64,000 bases of DNA. It comes from Opeltia flavorubescens (Eukaryota; Ascomycota; Lecanoromycetes; Teloschistales; Teloschistaceae). Location: NCBI GenBank assembly GCA_000442125.1, contig KE546979.1, positions 682,001-746,000 of the forward strand. Direction: 5' to 3'. This document shows, in pieces, positions 33,239 through 47,122 of this stretch (position 1 is the first letter of the stretch; the number at the start of each line of letters is the position of its first letter). Made by a program: the position numbers and the translations under genes. The notes beneath the pieces were generated by a model. That model was not told where the DNA came from and did not search any database. It was given only the letters and a program-made list of their open reading frames with translations.

Positions 33239-35130
33239 GATACTAGTAATAAATAAAACTATTAGTTTTTAATAATAAGCTTTTTTTTACTAATAAATAG
33301 CTTTTTAAATTATTTTTATTATTTAATAATAGTATTAATATTATTCGCGGCTTTATTATAATTTAAAGCCGATTTTAAATTAAAATAAAATTTATATCGG
33401 CCAAAAATTTTTCTAGCTTTAAGTTATATTATATATCTAAAATTGTAAATCCGATTATATATATATATAACCAGATTAAATAAAATTTATTTTTTATAAA
33501 CGGGCTATATACTATAATTAATTCTATTATTAGTTTAAAAATTATTTATATTATATATTTTTAGTAATTATAGAATTAAATATATTTATAACTCTAATAG
33601 CGGTTAATATATAATTAGTAGATATTATTTTATAGTTATCGATTAAATATTAATTATTATAATTACTAGCTATAATTACTATAATAAAAATATAATAAAT
33701 AGATTATATAGTATTAATTTTTAAATTATTATAGCTGTTTCTATTTATTATTTTAAATATTAGTTTTTATTTAATATTAAAATCTTAATATTCGCGATAA
33801 TATTTTTAAATTAGTTTTTATATACCGTTTAAAAGCGAAAAATTTTATAATATTATTCTATATTTCTACTCCTTTTAAATTATATCTATTATTATATTTT
33901 TATAATTAATTTATTTTTACGTTTATTTAATTTTAACTTAATATTTATAAAAAGTATTTATTAAAACTACCTTTTTATAAAATATAGCTTTAGTTTAGAA
34001 TATAAAATATCTATAGGATATTATAATACTAAAAATATTAGATCTTTCTAAAATTTATTTTCGATATCGAAGGATTTATAATCGATATAAAGTTATAATC
34101 TATCTCCCGCTTTAAAAAAGGACTAATAGTTTATATTTTTAAAAATCGGATTAATAGATAACCTATTATTAATATAAATAGTATAAAGGTTATTATAATA
34201 AATATAAAGTTAAAAGCCGTATTAAAAATTAAACTAAAAATTAATTTAGAAATTAAATTAAATATTATATTAAATATTTAATTTATTATTTTTTATTTTA
34301 TTATAATTATTTATTTTAAAATCTTTATCGTTTTAAACTAAATATTAATAAATTAGAATATAATATATAAAAAGAGTTGGATTAATTTTATAATAGGAGC
34401 TTTATATTATTTTAATAAATATTTTTTATATTATAAATAAACTAATATTATATATAAATAAATAACCTATTTACCGAATTTTATATTATTTTTTAGGTTA
34501 GTATTAACTTTATATTCTAATTTATATACTAGATATTATATATTAATATAGTAAAGTTTATCGGAAAAAACTTTCTAGTAGATAAATACTTACCCTATTT
34601 TTATCGCTCGATATAATAATTAAAGTCCCGTTTTTTTTAGAAATATTATTATTAGATTTAAATAAAATATTTATAAAATTATTTAATTAATATATATTTA
34701 ATTATAATATATTTTTTTTTAATAATATAAAATATATTTATTTAATATATTATTCTATTAGGTTTCGTATATCTTATATAATATAAATCTATATATTATT
34801 AAAAAAAATATTCTATTTATTAAAATAATATTTAAACGGTTTTAGTTATATTAATAAATATATTTATATAAATAGAAAAAAATTTTTATTATTTATAATA
34901 TCTCTACTTTTAAATTTAATTATAATATTTACTGGAATAGTTTTTTTATAAATTATATATTTAATTATTATATAAATAAATATAATTAAATTATTAAAAA
35001 GTAATTTAAAATAAAATATTATTTTTATTTTACCGTCTGGGCCCGTTAATTATATTTAATTTCAACTAGAATCGAATTCAAATAAATATAAAATAGTTTT
35101 TAATAAAATCAAATAATTTTTTTAAAATCA

Positions 35131-35183
35131 ATTTAAATTAAATTAAATTAAATAAAATTAAATTAAATTAAATAAAATTAAGT
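35131..35183. repeat. AAATT-type simple repeat
   Basis: A run of AAATT units interrupted by AAATAAAATT, arranged as two copies of a roughly 25-bp block. Low-complexity DNA within the AT block. Confidence 0.8.
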
Positions 35184-35425
35184 AGTATCAATTACTAAAT
35201 AAAATAGTTAATAATAGATTTTAATAGATTAAATTAGTTTTAATATCTTAATATTATAACGAAATTAGTATATTATCTAATAATTTTTCTTAGAGTTTTT
35301 TTATATTTAACTATTTTATACGATTTTAAAAATCAGGAATTAAAAAAAAATTTAAATTTTTTTTTAAGGCAAAAAATAAAAAGAATATATTACTAATCTC
35401 GCTTATTTTTTATTATATAATCAGA

Positions 35426-35528
35426 TAGTCTAGATATTATAGTCTTATATATTCCGATCTAGATCTTAATAGGAAATAGTATTAGTATAGAATTTAGCTT
35501 TAAAAATTTTAAACACGAGTTCGAATCC
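35426..35528 (+). other. possible tRNA or SINE relic (A- and B-box-like motifs)
   Basis: At 35,518-35,528 AGTTCGAATCC matches the Pol III B-box but for the first base. TAGTCTAGATA at 35,426 resembles an A-box with its last G changed to A. The spacing is longer than in a plain tRNA and I could not fold a cloverleaf with paired acceptor ends, so a RIP-decayed tRNA-derived repeat is the more likely reading. Weak evidence. Confidence 0.25.
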
Positions 35529-37194
35529 GATAATTTTAAAAAAATTTAGCAAAAACTAAAATAAAGTCGATTTATCGAAATAACTAGTTTATAAAATACT
35601 ATTACGTTATTTTTTTCTTATAAAAATATTATATTATAATTAAAAAAACTAAATTTTATTATTAAAAACTATTTTTCTTCGTATAATACCGTTAGATTCT
35701 TGATTTTTAATATCGTTTCGCTAATTATAAGGGTTTTAAGAATCTTTCGATTTTATTTCGCGCCTAAATTAAATAAAAAAACATTAAAAAACATTAAATC
35801 TAACCGAATCTAGTTTAGCTTGAATCGATTTTACTCGGTATCAAGCTCGTGTTAAGTCGAGATCCAAATATATCGTTCTAGCTATCTGGTAATTATAAAA
35901 TTTTATTTTTTATTTAAGTTTTTAAAATAGAATTTTCTAATATATTTTTTTATAATTAACGCCTGAAATATATTATAACCCGGCTTTATATAATTAGCTT
36001 TTATAATTATAAAAATAAAGAATATATTAATCTAATTTTTATTTTTTATAAAAAATAAGTCCCCGTTTAATAAATAGTTAATATATTATTTTTTTAATTC
36101 GCTAGTAGTTAATTAATTATAATAGTTTTTAATATATTATTTTACTTTTAATATACTATTAGACCGATAAATAAATAAATTATTAAATAATTATTAATAT
36201 TAGTTACTATAATATAAGATAATAAAAAGTAATAATTTTTTTATATTTCTATATTATTAGTTAACGTATAATATTATTTAATTTTTTTATAATTATTAAT
36301 TTTTACTTTTAAAGTTATAGTATTAGATTTTATAATTATTAAAATTAAACGGCGTCCGTTTAAAAGCTGTATTTACCGTTATTAGTATTTATTATTATAT
36401 ATATTAATAGTAAAAACTTTATATTCTATACTAGTATAGTATAATCTATTAAAAATTTAGGCTATTTCTATAAATTATTATTTTTTTTTTATTATAATAT
36501 CTATATCCTTTTTATATAAAAAAATAACTGTTATTATTAAATTATATATTTAATTAGAAGTTAAATAGCGTAATTAACGAATATAACTATATAGATATTC
36601 TATTACTTATATTATAGCGATAAATACTACTTTAAAATAATAGATAAAATAATAAAAAATACGAAATAAAATTAATTAATTATATTTAATTTTAATATAA
36701 TATAATTTTTTATATAATAACTAGTTAATTAAAGAATATACTATTAGTATAAATATATTTAAAAAAAAAGCTAAGCCTATATTACGGCCCAGCCGCCGTT
36801 TTTAATAAAATAATTTATTATTATCTAATATTAAAACGTCCGTATTATTATTATTAATAAAGTCTTTATAAAAATATTATTAATATAATTAAAACGTTAT
36901 TAGCTTTATATTCTTCGTTTATTTTTTTAAACTTTTATATAAGAACGATTAATATAATTCAGGAATATATAAAAAATTTAAAAGAAAAAAAATTTTAAAA
37001 TATAAAAAAAAGTATATAATAATAATATTAAGTAGTTTAAATAATAAATTCCAATTATAAATTTAAAAGAATATATCCGCTTAAAATAAAGAATTAATAG
37101 AAGAAAAATATATATAAAAAGTTTTAGTAACTAAAATAAAATAAAGGAGCGCGTTTTATAGTTATTAATTTAAAATTAAAGTTAATTACTAGTT

Positions 37195-37330
37195 TAAAAT
37201 CTAAATTAACCGCGAATTTATATACTAAAATTATTATTAATTACTAGTTTTAATTCTAAACTAGTAAGCTTTAATATAATTTAAATTAGCTATTAATCTA
37301 TATACTAATATTATTATTAATTACTAAATT
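37195..37330. repeat. 80-bp-period tandem repeat (two units)
   Basis: CTAAATTAACCGC at 37,201 recurs as TTAAATTAGCTAT at 37,281, each followed by TATATACTAA, TTATTATTAATTACTA and a CTAAACTAGT-like end. The unit is the same as in the array at 38.7 kb. Confidence 0.7.
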
Positions 37331-38708
37331 CGGGTTGAATAACTAGTAAATAACGGATTATTATTTTCTATTATAGGAATTTCTATATTATAATTTTTAT
37401 TTTAAATTCGAGCTTAAATAATTAGTATTAATATATTTTAGGTTTAATTAATATTTTATACTACCCGGTTTAAATTTATCTATTAGTAGTTAAAATAGTA
37501 TTATATAATTATTAAATCCGCTTATAAAATATTTAAATATAAGAAAAATATAATACTATTATTAAAAAAGTAGAGAATAGAATTTATATTAATTTTAATC
37601 AAACTGCGTTCTATTAATATCTTATTTATCGGAATATAAATACTCGCTAATAAGATTATAAAAAATCTGGTCCTCGTTAATATAAAATTTTTAATAATTT
37701 TAAATAATTAAATAGTTATTAAAAATAATTTAAGCTTTAATTCTTTATTAGTATAAACGTACGCTTATTTTTATATAAAGAGTATTCGCGTATTTATTAA
37801 TTATACAAACTTTTAATTTTTAAATAGTTTTTTATATAAATATAAAAAATATATTAAATAAATTATTAAAGTTCTATTTTTTATTTAATATAGTTATTAT
37901 TATTAATCTAAACTTTAAGTTTCTATTAAATATTTACGCCGCCTATAAATTTATCGGTAAACTATTTTATATTATTAATAATTATAATATATATAATTTT
38001 AGTTTTATAGATTTTATTATATATAAATATATTATTAAAAGAAAATAATCGAATCTATTTATTAAACTTAAAATAAAAATATTAACGAGAAATATTATAG
38101 TTTTTAATATAAAGGAAAATAATAGTAAATAAATAGAAATAATTAAAAATTAAAAAATTTATTCGCTAATTAATTTTATAAATACCTTGTTATTATAAAT
38201 AAAATATTTTAATTTAAAAAAATATAAATTATAAATACCGCCTCTATTAATCTATTTATATATTTTATAAAAATTTTAAAGTTTTTTCTAATAATTATTA
38301 TTTATATATTTATATATTAATTTTAAACTTTTTACTAAACTAATTATAGAAAAGTATAAAAAATTATAGCTTTTAATTGAAACTTTATATAATAAATATT
38401 TAAAGAGTTTTTTTTAAAATATAAATAGCGAGATTATTTTTATTATAGTATTTTTTAAAAATTAGTTTATATAAAATATTATTAATATTTTAAGCTGGCG
38501 GAAATAGCTAATTTAAAATTTTTTTTTATTTAATTATAAAAAGTTAAAAAGGCTAGTTTATATATTATACTCTATTTTTCCTTTATTAAATATATTAGAT
38601 ATATTTATAGTATAATTTGAAATAGTAAAATATTTTTTATATAGGTCGAAATATATTATAAAAATAATATTTATAAAATATATAATAATAGGCTAGTAAA
38701 TTTTAATA

Positions 38709-38915
38709 GGACCTAAATTAGCCGCTAATCTATATATTAATATTATCGTCTATTACTAGCTTCGATTCTAAACTAGTTCTAATAAAATCTAAATTAGCCG
38801 CTAATAATATTATCGCCTATTAATAGCTTCGATTTTAAATTAATTCTAATAAGACTTAAATTAACCGCTAACCTATATATTAATATTATCGCCTATTACT
38901 AGTTTAAAACCGAAG
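38709..38915. repeat. 76-bp tandem repeat, three units
   Basis: Units anchored at 38,713, 38,789 and 38,855 each contain CTAAATTAGCCGCTAA, TTAATATTATCG, CTATTACTAGCTTCGATT and TTCTAATA. The middle unit lacks about 10 bp. Related units occur at 37.2 kb. Confidence 0.8.
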
Positions 38916-39924
38916 CTTATTATAAAAATTTTATAATTCGAGTAAAATAATATAGTATACGGTTTATTACTACTTTAATTATTTTATTACTATATAAATT
39001 ATTTCGCTTATTTATTTATTATCGCTCTATTATTTTCTAAAAAATTTAGGTTATAAAACTTTTTTTTTTATTTTTTATTATTAACTAATTATATTTTATT
39101 ATCTATATTTCTTTTTTAAAAAATAATATATATATAATATAGAACCTTTAATAAATTATAAGCCCGATATTCGCTTAGAATTTATAATATTTATATTATA
39201 TTTTAAAGCTATAATTCTAGCTCGATTATATTATAAATAATATAAACCCTTTTATTATTTTTTTATTTAAAAAGTTTAATAATTATTTTAATATAAATTT
39301 TCGAGTATTTATTATTAAAATTCTCCGGATTAATAACTTTAAAAATAAATTAAAGTCGCCCTATATATAAGCCGTTAATAGTATTTAATAGATTTCGCGG
39401 GGCTATTTTATTCTAAATCTAGATATAATTATACTATTATTAATTTTTTTTATTTTTTTAATAGAATTAGTATCGGGTAAAAGATTTAACCTAATATTTA
39501 CTATTATATAGGTTTTTACTATCTTTTTACTAGTAGTTTATTAATAAATATATATTAGTAAAAGCCTTTTAAAATAAAACGAAATTCTAATTTTTTAGAA
39601 GTTTATAATACCTAGTAACTATTAATTAAAGTTCTTACTATTTATTTACTCGTTTATCGATTATAAAAATAGTTATAATTTAAAAAAGCTGCGGTATTCT
39701 AGTATACTTTTATAATTACTATACTTATATTTAATTATCTAGGCGTTTTATTTTATAAATCTATTTTAAAATATTAATATTCTAAAAATTTAATAATATT
39801 ATATTTTATAGCTACGAATAAACTAGTATAATAGATATATTATTAATTTTAAAGCCCGCTTTTTTATTTATTAATATATTTAATTTCGATTATATATAAA
39901 AAAGTATATCGTTTATTATAAGTA

Positions 39925-40129
39925 TGTTGCGGCTATACCGTATAGGCAGAAGGCTGATAGGGTAGGTAGGGCTGAATGGCTACCGTGGCTCGAAGGAGGC
40001 CTTTTGAGTATATTTACCCAGTTAGGTTTAGCGCTTTTTAGCGCCTATATTTATTTAGTTATAGATTCTGTAAATAGATAATTCCTTACCTTTAATATAA
40101 TACTATTACCCTATACTTATAGTACAATA
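39925..40129 (+). repeat. 5' LTR of the gypsy-type element
   Basis: Begins TGTTGCGGC and ends CAATA. Compared by eye with the 3' LTR, about 28 of 205 positions differ, 27 of them transitions. Its first ~95 bp keep many CpA/TpG, unlike the interior. Confidence 0.9.
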
Positions 40130-43100
40130 AATAGTAGTAATTAAAGGCAACCCGTATAAAATACGGTACTATTAATTTCCGTATATATATACTATTAATT
40201 ATTATATAGTACTAGATCCTCCGGGTAGGCCTAGTACTCCTCCGCCTATTAGACTACCGCTTTTATACTAATACTCGGTTAATAGAGTTAACTAAAATAT
40301 ACTCTGGCTTCTAGTCCTCCTAGTAAAGTTTTAGGTACCTTCTATAATAATTTGGAGGATTTAACCGACTTTACTATTATACTAGCTCTTATTATAGCTA
40401 CCTTCTATATTAAAGAGTTCTAAAAGTATATTAAACGGTTTTTAGAATAGGATCGGGCCTTTATAGTAATCCTTAAAGCCTATACCGACTATATTTATAA
40501 AAGAAGTCCAGGCTTATACCGTTCTTTAATATAAAAATCTTCTAATAGTCGGGTAACTCAAGCTAGTATAATAAAAGCTAGTATAATTTTTATCGCTGCT
40601 TACCCTATAGACTAGGGCGAGTATCTATAGATTTTTATTAAAGTAATAAGCGATTTTTGTAATAACGCTATTATAATCTTCGAAGACGAAGGCTTTTAAA
40701 TCTACGCTTAAAAGCTAGCTATAAATTTTACCTAGGATAGTTTAAGCCTTTACTTTTATTTTCTAGATTTATTAAAAGACTTGTAATGGATTAACGAACT
40801 TATAAATATTACCGAATTTATTAATATGTTTAGGCAGCGAAACTATATTTCTAGTACTAAATCTAGCCCACTTTATTTAGTAAAATTAGAAGGAAGTATT
40901 ATACCGCTATTAAATATAGTAGGAATTCTACTATAATAGTAATAAGGTGGATTTATAGGTAATAATAATTTATTATAACAGTAATAAGTTTTTTTAAATA
41001 GGTAACTACTTATAAACGCCCGTCTAGTTTAGTTGCTAGGATTTTTTATATAGAACTTCCAGAATTAAATAATTACTATACTAGTAAATTTAATAACTAT
41101 ACTAGCGATTACTAAATCGTAATAAAGGGCTTGTAATATTAGTTTATTCTAATTAAATAGCGATAAACTATCTATAAAGTCTATAAAGTTGTATAATATC
41201 TATTATAATATATACGCTTTTATATAGCGTGTGAAAATTAAATATAAAATAATAAATATATCGTTAATATATTATAACCTAGATTCTTATTTATAAAGCG
41301 AAGTAGTTATATAGTTTACTATTATAATTAATAAATCTATCTGTAAGTCGCTATAATTAGGCGACGGTATTAAACTATAATATATATTCTTTAAAGACTA
41401 TTTCGGCGAGCTACCGTCTATTACGCTAGCGTAGCTAAAATAGATATATTATACTATTAATAATATACGGGCTCGAAAGAACCCTTTAAAATACTTTAAT
41501 AATATTATTATTAAGGTAAAAAATATAAAGATAGCACCTATTAAAAGTACTTAAATAATAATTAGTATTAAATATTTTAATATTCGGCTACGAATATTAA
41601 TTCCGGATAAAACCGTAATAACTATTATTAAAGCCTTCTATAAGTTTTTTTAAAATAAAAAAAATAATTAGTTTAATATTTATAGTAATAATAAAAACCG
41701 CGAGGCGTTAAAATTAAACTTTTTATAAAAGAATAAAAGTAAATAATGTAAAGAAGTAATAGTATATTATCTACTACGAAATAATTTTTTTTATACGCCT
41801 AGATATCTATTTATATACCCGAATTATATATAAGGAAACCAGCCGAATATATTTCCTACTATATATTAATACCGGAATCTCCCTACGGCTTCGTAAACTC
41901 CGCTAATTAAGAGCGAGCTTAATATATAAAATAATCAGCGTGCTATTTAAAATAATCGTTAATAGTTTTTATCTAAGGCTAATACTCCGCCGTAATAGAA
42001 TTAAGCCGGAAATTAATAAAACTACGGCTATTAATAGCGTAATAATAGCCGAAATCTATATAGAAACCGCCAGCCGAATAACCAGCGAGCCTACTTCTAA
42101 TAGAAAGCTCCCGGCGAGTAGGTTCCGGGTAATAAAACGGAATAGTATTAAAGTTATAAGAACGGCTTCTACTAATTAACGGACTTTACTAGAGCCGAAT
42201 ATATAGTAGATAAAAAACCTAATAAAGNTTTATATACTATTATTAAAAACTTTAACTAGTATAATAATATAGTAGAATTCTACTTTATTATAATAAAGCG
42301 CACGGAACCTAAATTTAAACTAGTAAAAATATACTAATATAATAAATACGATAAAATTTTTAAGTTAAATAACGTCTTATATCGTTATCTACACGTTAGT
42401 TATAATAAAAAATTACTTCTAGTTATAGCTATTACGGTTAAACTAATTATTAAGTTAAATATTCTAGTAGTACTAGCGTAAACTTATTTAAAACTAATTA
42501 AATTGTTTAAAAATATACTAAAGATTATTAAGTTAGAGATTATTAAGTAGCTACTACTATAAATACCCTAGTTAATTCGTTTAACCGTAAAGGATACGTT
42601 AATAATAAGCTTTACTTTCTGAGGTTACCGTTATATAATTATAGATGTTCGCTTATAACTAAATGCTAAAAATTATAACTTCTACTAGAATATAAACTAT
42701 ATAATAAGCTTAATTAACCGAAAATTTCTATTTAAATAGCTACCGAATGCTATAATTTAAAAGATACTAGCTTTTATAAATATTAAAGGTATTAGTAAAA
42801 AGCGATATAATATTATTAAATTTATAATTATCGAAATTTTTATACTTAATAAAAGAGCTATAAAACTTACTATTATTACGCGCGAGCTTTATTTAATAGA
42901 TAATCTAAACGTTAATATACTTATCGGTATCGATATTATAAAGTTTAAAGATATCGATATATATTTATTTATAAATATAATAACTATTAGCTCCTATAAT
43001 AATATAATAGTACTAATTGTTATTAATATTAAAAGTATTAGAATAAATATTATCGTCTATAGTATTTAACGAGTTATAGTACCGCTATACGCTAGTAAAG

Positions 43101-46100
43101 CCGTTAAAATCGCTAGCCTATATTAAAGCCCTCTAAACCTTTTATAAAACCGTAACTTTATTTATAAGCTAAAAACTTTAAATACCCTTACTAGTTATAT
43201 ATATATCGTAGATTATATATTTAAACAAGTTTATATTCGGAATAATATACTATTTCCTATTTAATTAGCTGCGAAAATTTAACTAGATACCGTTTAAGAA
43301 TATAAAGCTAATAAATACTATTAAATAAGCTTGGAAGACTATAAATTAACTATTAAAACGCTAAAACGAAAGCCCGAATAGTTTTTAAAGAACCTTAAAT
43401 ACTATATAATAGCCGCTATAACAGCTACTATAGTTTTAAATACCGCCGTTATACTATTTATTAATCCTAACTATCGGACGGAAGTAGTATATTCTATAAA
43501 AGTAACGATCTTTAGAATATAAGCTAAACGAACTATTCTAGCTGCCCCGATTAAACGCTACCCGCGCTTATAATAAAATACTAATAACGTAATTAATATA
43601 CCGGAGTTAGAGTATATAGATATTCTATTAATAGAAAACTAGAAGTAAATCTATAAGCCCGGGCAAGCCTATATATACCCTGTTAATATTTATAATAAGG
43701 AGGTTATTAATAAGGCCTTTAATAAACTCTACGAATAAAATCGGATAGAATAGACTACTATAACTACCCTATTTTCGTTTCCTTACTTTATAGTATAGAA
43801 AAATACCGATTAGGGCCTTAAAGGCCGTATTATTATTAATATTCAGGTATTTAATAAAATTATAATACTAGATACCTACTTAGTTCTATTATAAACGGAA
43901 ATTCTAGCGTAAATTTATAGCGCTAAAATCCTTTTTATAGTTAACTTTATAAGCTTTTTTTATTAATAATAGATTAATTAATAGTATTACTACCGCTTAA
44001 TAATAGTTTTATATTAAGGATAAGAAACGTTTAAAATACTGGTAATAGGCTATTATAATTTACTAGCTTATATATAACGGATAATAGATAGGATTTTACG
44101 CCTATTTCGCTCCTTCTATAGAGCTTATATTAATAATATTATAGTTTTTTCCTCTTTAATAAAANANTANNTAGANTATTTTAACTAGATNTTTAGNACG
44201 CTCGATACTATAAATCTATATTTATTATTTATAAAATCGTTTATTAGCTATATATTTATATATTTATTAAACTAGAAGGTTAATATTTTCGAATTTACTA
44301 TAATAAAAAATAAGCTAGAAGTAATTTTAAAGCTCTTATTTCTACGTACGCTTTAATAATTAAAAAAATATCTAAATTTAATAGACTATCTTCGGTAGTA
44401 TATTAGTAATTATACGGCTATTATAAAGCTATTTTAAAAACGTAAAATTTATATAAACCGCGATATTACTATTAAAGGTAACGCTTATAAAAAAGCTACT
44501 ACTTAGAGTCTACTAGTAGTATCTATATTTAAAAAGCTTAACGCGTTTTACTATTTATAGAAGCTCTTTTTATCGCTATTAATCCTAATCTACTTTAACG
44601 AAAGCTTAGTATTATATATAAACCTAGACGCTAGTAAAAAGTTCGATTTTATAATTTATATCTATTATAATATAAACGAAGCCACCTATAAAGTAAATAA
44701 AAAACCTAAATAGAAATCTAAATAATCGATTTTATTCTTTAACTATTTATTATTAAATACTAAAATATACTATTAGCCTACGGAATTAAAGGTTATAAAT
44801 ATCGTTTAAATAGTTAAAAAGATCCGTTATATAATTAAAGTAGTTAAATATATTATTATTATTTATACGGACTATTCTACCGTAATTAGTATTTTATGTT
44901 AGACTAGCCTGAATATAGTATTTATAGAAAAGCTTAATCTCTATTTAGTATAAACTTTTAAATATTTTTAATACTTTAAACTTAATATCTATTATAAGTT
45001 TAGAATTATAAATATGGTTCTAGATATACTATTGAAGCTCGCTAGCTATAAATACCGCCCGGAAATAAATGAATCGCTAGATATAAAGGCCTTTATAGTA
45101 TATTATTTCCCGGTAAGCCTAGTAAAAATATTAACCGAATTCCGCTAACGATTAATCGATAAATACGCGAAAGAAGGCCGTTGGGCTAAAATTAAAGAAT
45201 CCGTTAAAGCTAATACGAGGCTAGATAACGATACTATTAAGCTGCCGTACCGTATTATTAACGCGCTACTTTATTTCGATAATAATAAGCGAGGTTTACG
45301 CTTAGTAATACCTACGGATATAGAAAAGAAAGTATTCTAGCTAGTATACGATAAAATAGGCCACCCCGGCTATATATATACGTATAAACGCCTAATAGAA
45401 GGCTTTTATATATATAATATATTAACGAAGCTATATAAGTTTATTCGCTACTACCTATAGTATTAAATTAATTAAATACCTCGCTACCGCTTATACGGAG
45501 CCCTATAGCTAGTATTTAGCTTAATAAGACCGTTTTATACGCTTATTATTAATTTTATCCTCGCTCTACTAAAATCGTATAAAGGATATAATTATTATAT
45601 ATCGGTAATAGATAAATTCACTAAGGCAGTTACCTATATATCTAGAAAAACTACTTAAGGCGGTAAATAATAGGCCGAATAGCTATTAGATAGATTAATA
45701 AAGCTAAATTAGGGTATATTATAAATAATAATTTCGGACCGCGATAGGAAGTTCGTGGGTTAATTATAGCGTTAGATATTTAAGGTATTAAAGGTAGATT
45801 TATAGTATTCTATTATCTAATACCTATAAATCGATAATATATTAGAACGGTCTAATTAAACCGCTAAAATTACTATATACTATTATATCGCTATATTAGA
45901 CGACTCTAAATTATAGCCTACTATTTTTTTATAAATATTAACGGCTCTAAATAACTTTACGAACTATAGTTTTATATTTAAAATACTTAATTAAATACTA
46001 TTTAGATTTAAAACTCGCGAAGTACTAGACCTTTTATACCTACTAAACCCTAAGTAAACTATCCAGCTAGAAAATATACTAGGCCTTAAGGCTCCCGCTA

Positions 46101-46917
46101 ACACTCCCGTTAAAAAACCAGCTGCTTTTCTAGCTATAATATAGATAGCTCGTCGCCGTAACCTAACTACTCCGGAAGTTAATAAGTCCGTAAACGTATT
46201 TATAGCACGGAATACTATAGTACTAGTAATCGTAGAAGAGTACCGGTTTATATATATTGATATTAAAGATATTATTACCTTTATTATAATAAAAATAAAA
46301 AAATATTATAATATATACTACTAACCAGTTTACTTTAAAATTAGTAATTTTATAAAAATATATTTATATTAAGGCTATAATATACCGGGACTTACGTTTA
46401 AGAAGATTAAATAATAGCTAGTAGGCTTTTTTAAAATTATTAAACGTATTAAACTATTAGTCTACTATTTAAAATTACTACCTACTATAAAAATTTATAA
46501 TATAATATCGGTGGTATATTTAAAGCCTATTATTAACCCTAGCGATAATCTCTACTAGCGCTACTATATACCTATATCCCTAGTCGTCGTCGATAGTAAT
46601 AAAGAGTTTAAAATCGAACGAATCCTTTATAAATATTATATCCGTAAAAATAGAGGTTTTTTTATTTAATACCTTATTCGTTAGATTAGTTATAGGTTTA
46701 AAAACGATTAATAAATACTTAAATACTGTTTAAGTAATATTAAAGTACTAGTAGAAGAGTATAAGTACTATTTTAGCCCGGAATCGGTTTTAAACTATAA
46801 TAAAGCCGTTAATAATACTAATACTAATATTAAGTAGTAGAAATAAGCTAAAGAGCCGCTTATTAGCGAGGAAGAGCCTATTATTAGAGGCTAATAGCTT
46901 TATTTATTACCGGTATC

Positions 46918-47122
46918 TATTACGGCCATACCGTATAAGTAGAAGGCTGATAGAGTAGGTAGAGCTAAATAGCTACCGTGGCTTGAAGGAGGCCTTTTAA
47001 GTATATTTACCTAGTTGGGTTTAGCGCTTTTTAGCGCCTATATTTATGTAGTTGCAGATTTTATAGGTAGATAGTTCTTTACCTTTAATATAATACTATT
47101 ACTCTATGCTTGCAGTGCAACA
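46918..47122 (+). repeat. 3' LTR of the gypsy-type element
   Basis: Begins TATTACGGCC, where the terminal TG has become TA, and ends GTGCAACA, retaining the CA terminus lost in the 5' copy. Same length as the 5' LTR, with no gaps in the alignment. Confidence 0.9.

Larger units (their letters stand above)
33239..39924. repeat. RIP-mutated AT-rich repeat DNA, left of the main element
   Basis: About 6.7 kb of very AT-rich DNA almost devoid of CpA and TpG, while CpG and GpC persist. That combination is the signature of RIP, which converts CpA to TpA. The left end is inverted LTR-element sequence; the rest is presumably older transposon copies too degraded for me to assign. No coding frame of note. 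It contains two small tandem arrays, listed separately. Confidence 0.85.
39925..47122 (+). mobile_element. LTR retrotransposon, Ty3/gypsy type, full length but broken
   Basis: Element of 7,198 bp bounded by two 205-bp LTRs and flanked on both sides by AAGTA (39,920-39,924 and 47,123-47,127), a 5-bp target-site duplication. The internal part shows a gag-like first part and then a pol-like part in which reverse transcriptase/RNase H traces (about 43.7-45.1 kb) precede integrase traces (about 45.2-46.2 kb); that order is the Ty3/gypsy one. The 3' end may be a chromodomain-like tail. It is a fossil with very many breaks throughout, caused by RIP. RIP inflates LTR divergence, so age cannot be dated by clock; it is younger than the DNA it sits in. 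A cluster of ambiguous bases lies near 44.17 kb. Confidence 0.85.

Noticed and set aside
35426-35528. an intact tRNA gene
   Set aside because: B-box-like word is good, but no paired acceptor stem or anticodon arm could be built; kept only as a weak relic.
33239-39924. mitochondrial DNA insertion as the cause of the AT-rich composition
   Set aside because: No mitochondrial gene or tRNA is recognisable, and selective loss of CpA/TpG with retained CpG fits RIP instead.
41940-42179. the only frame of about 80 codons in the AT half
   Set aside because: Lies inside the broken retroelement interior; remnant, not a host gene.
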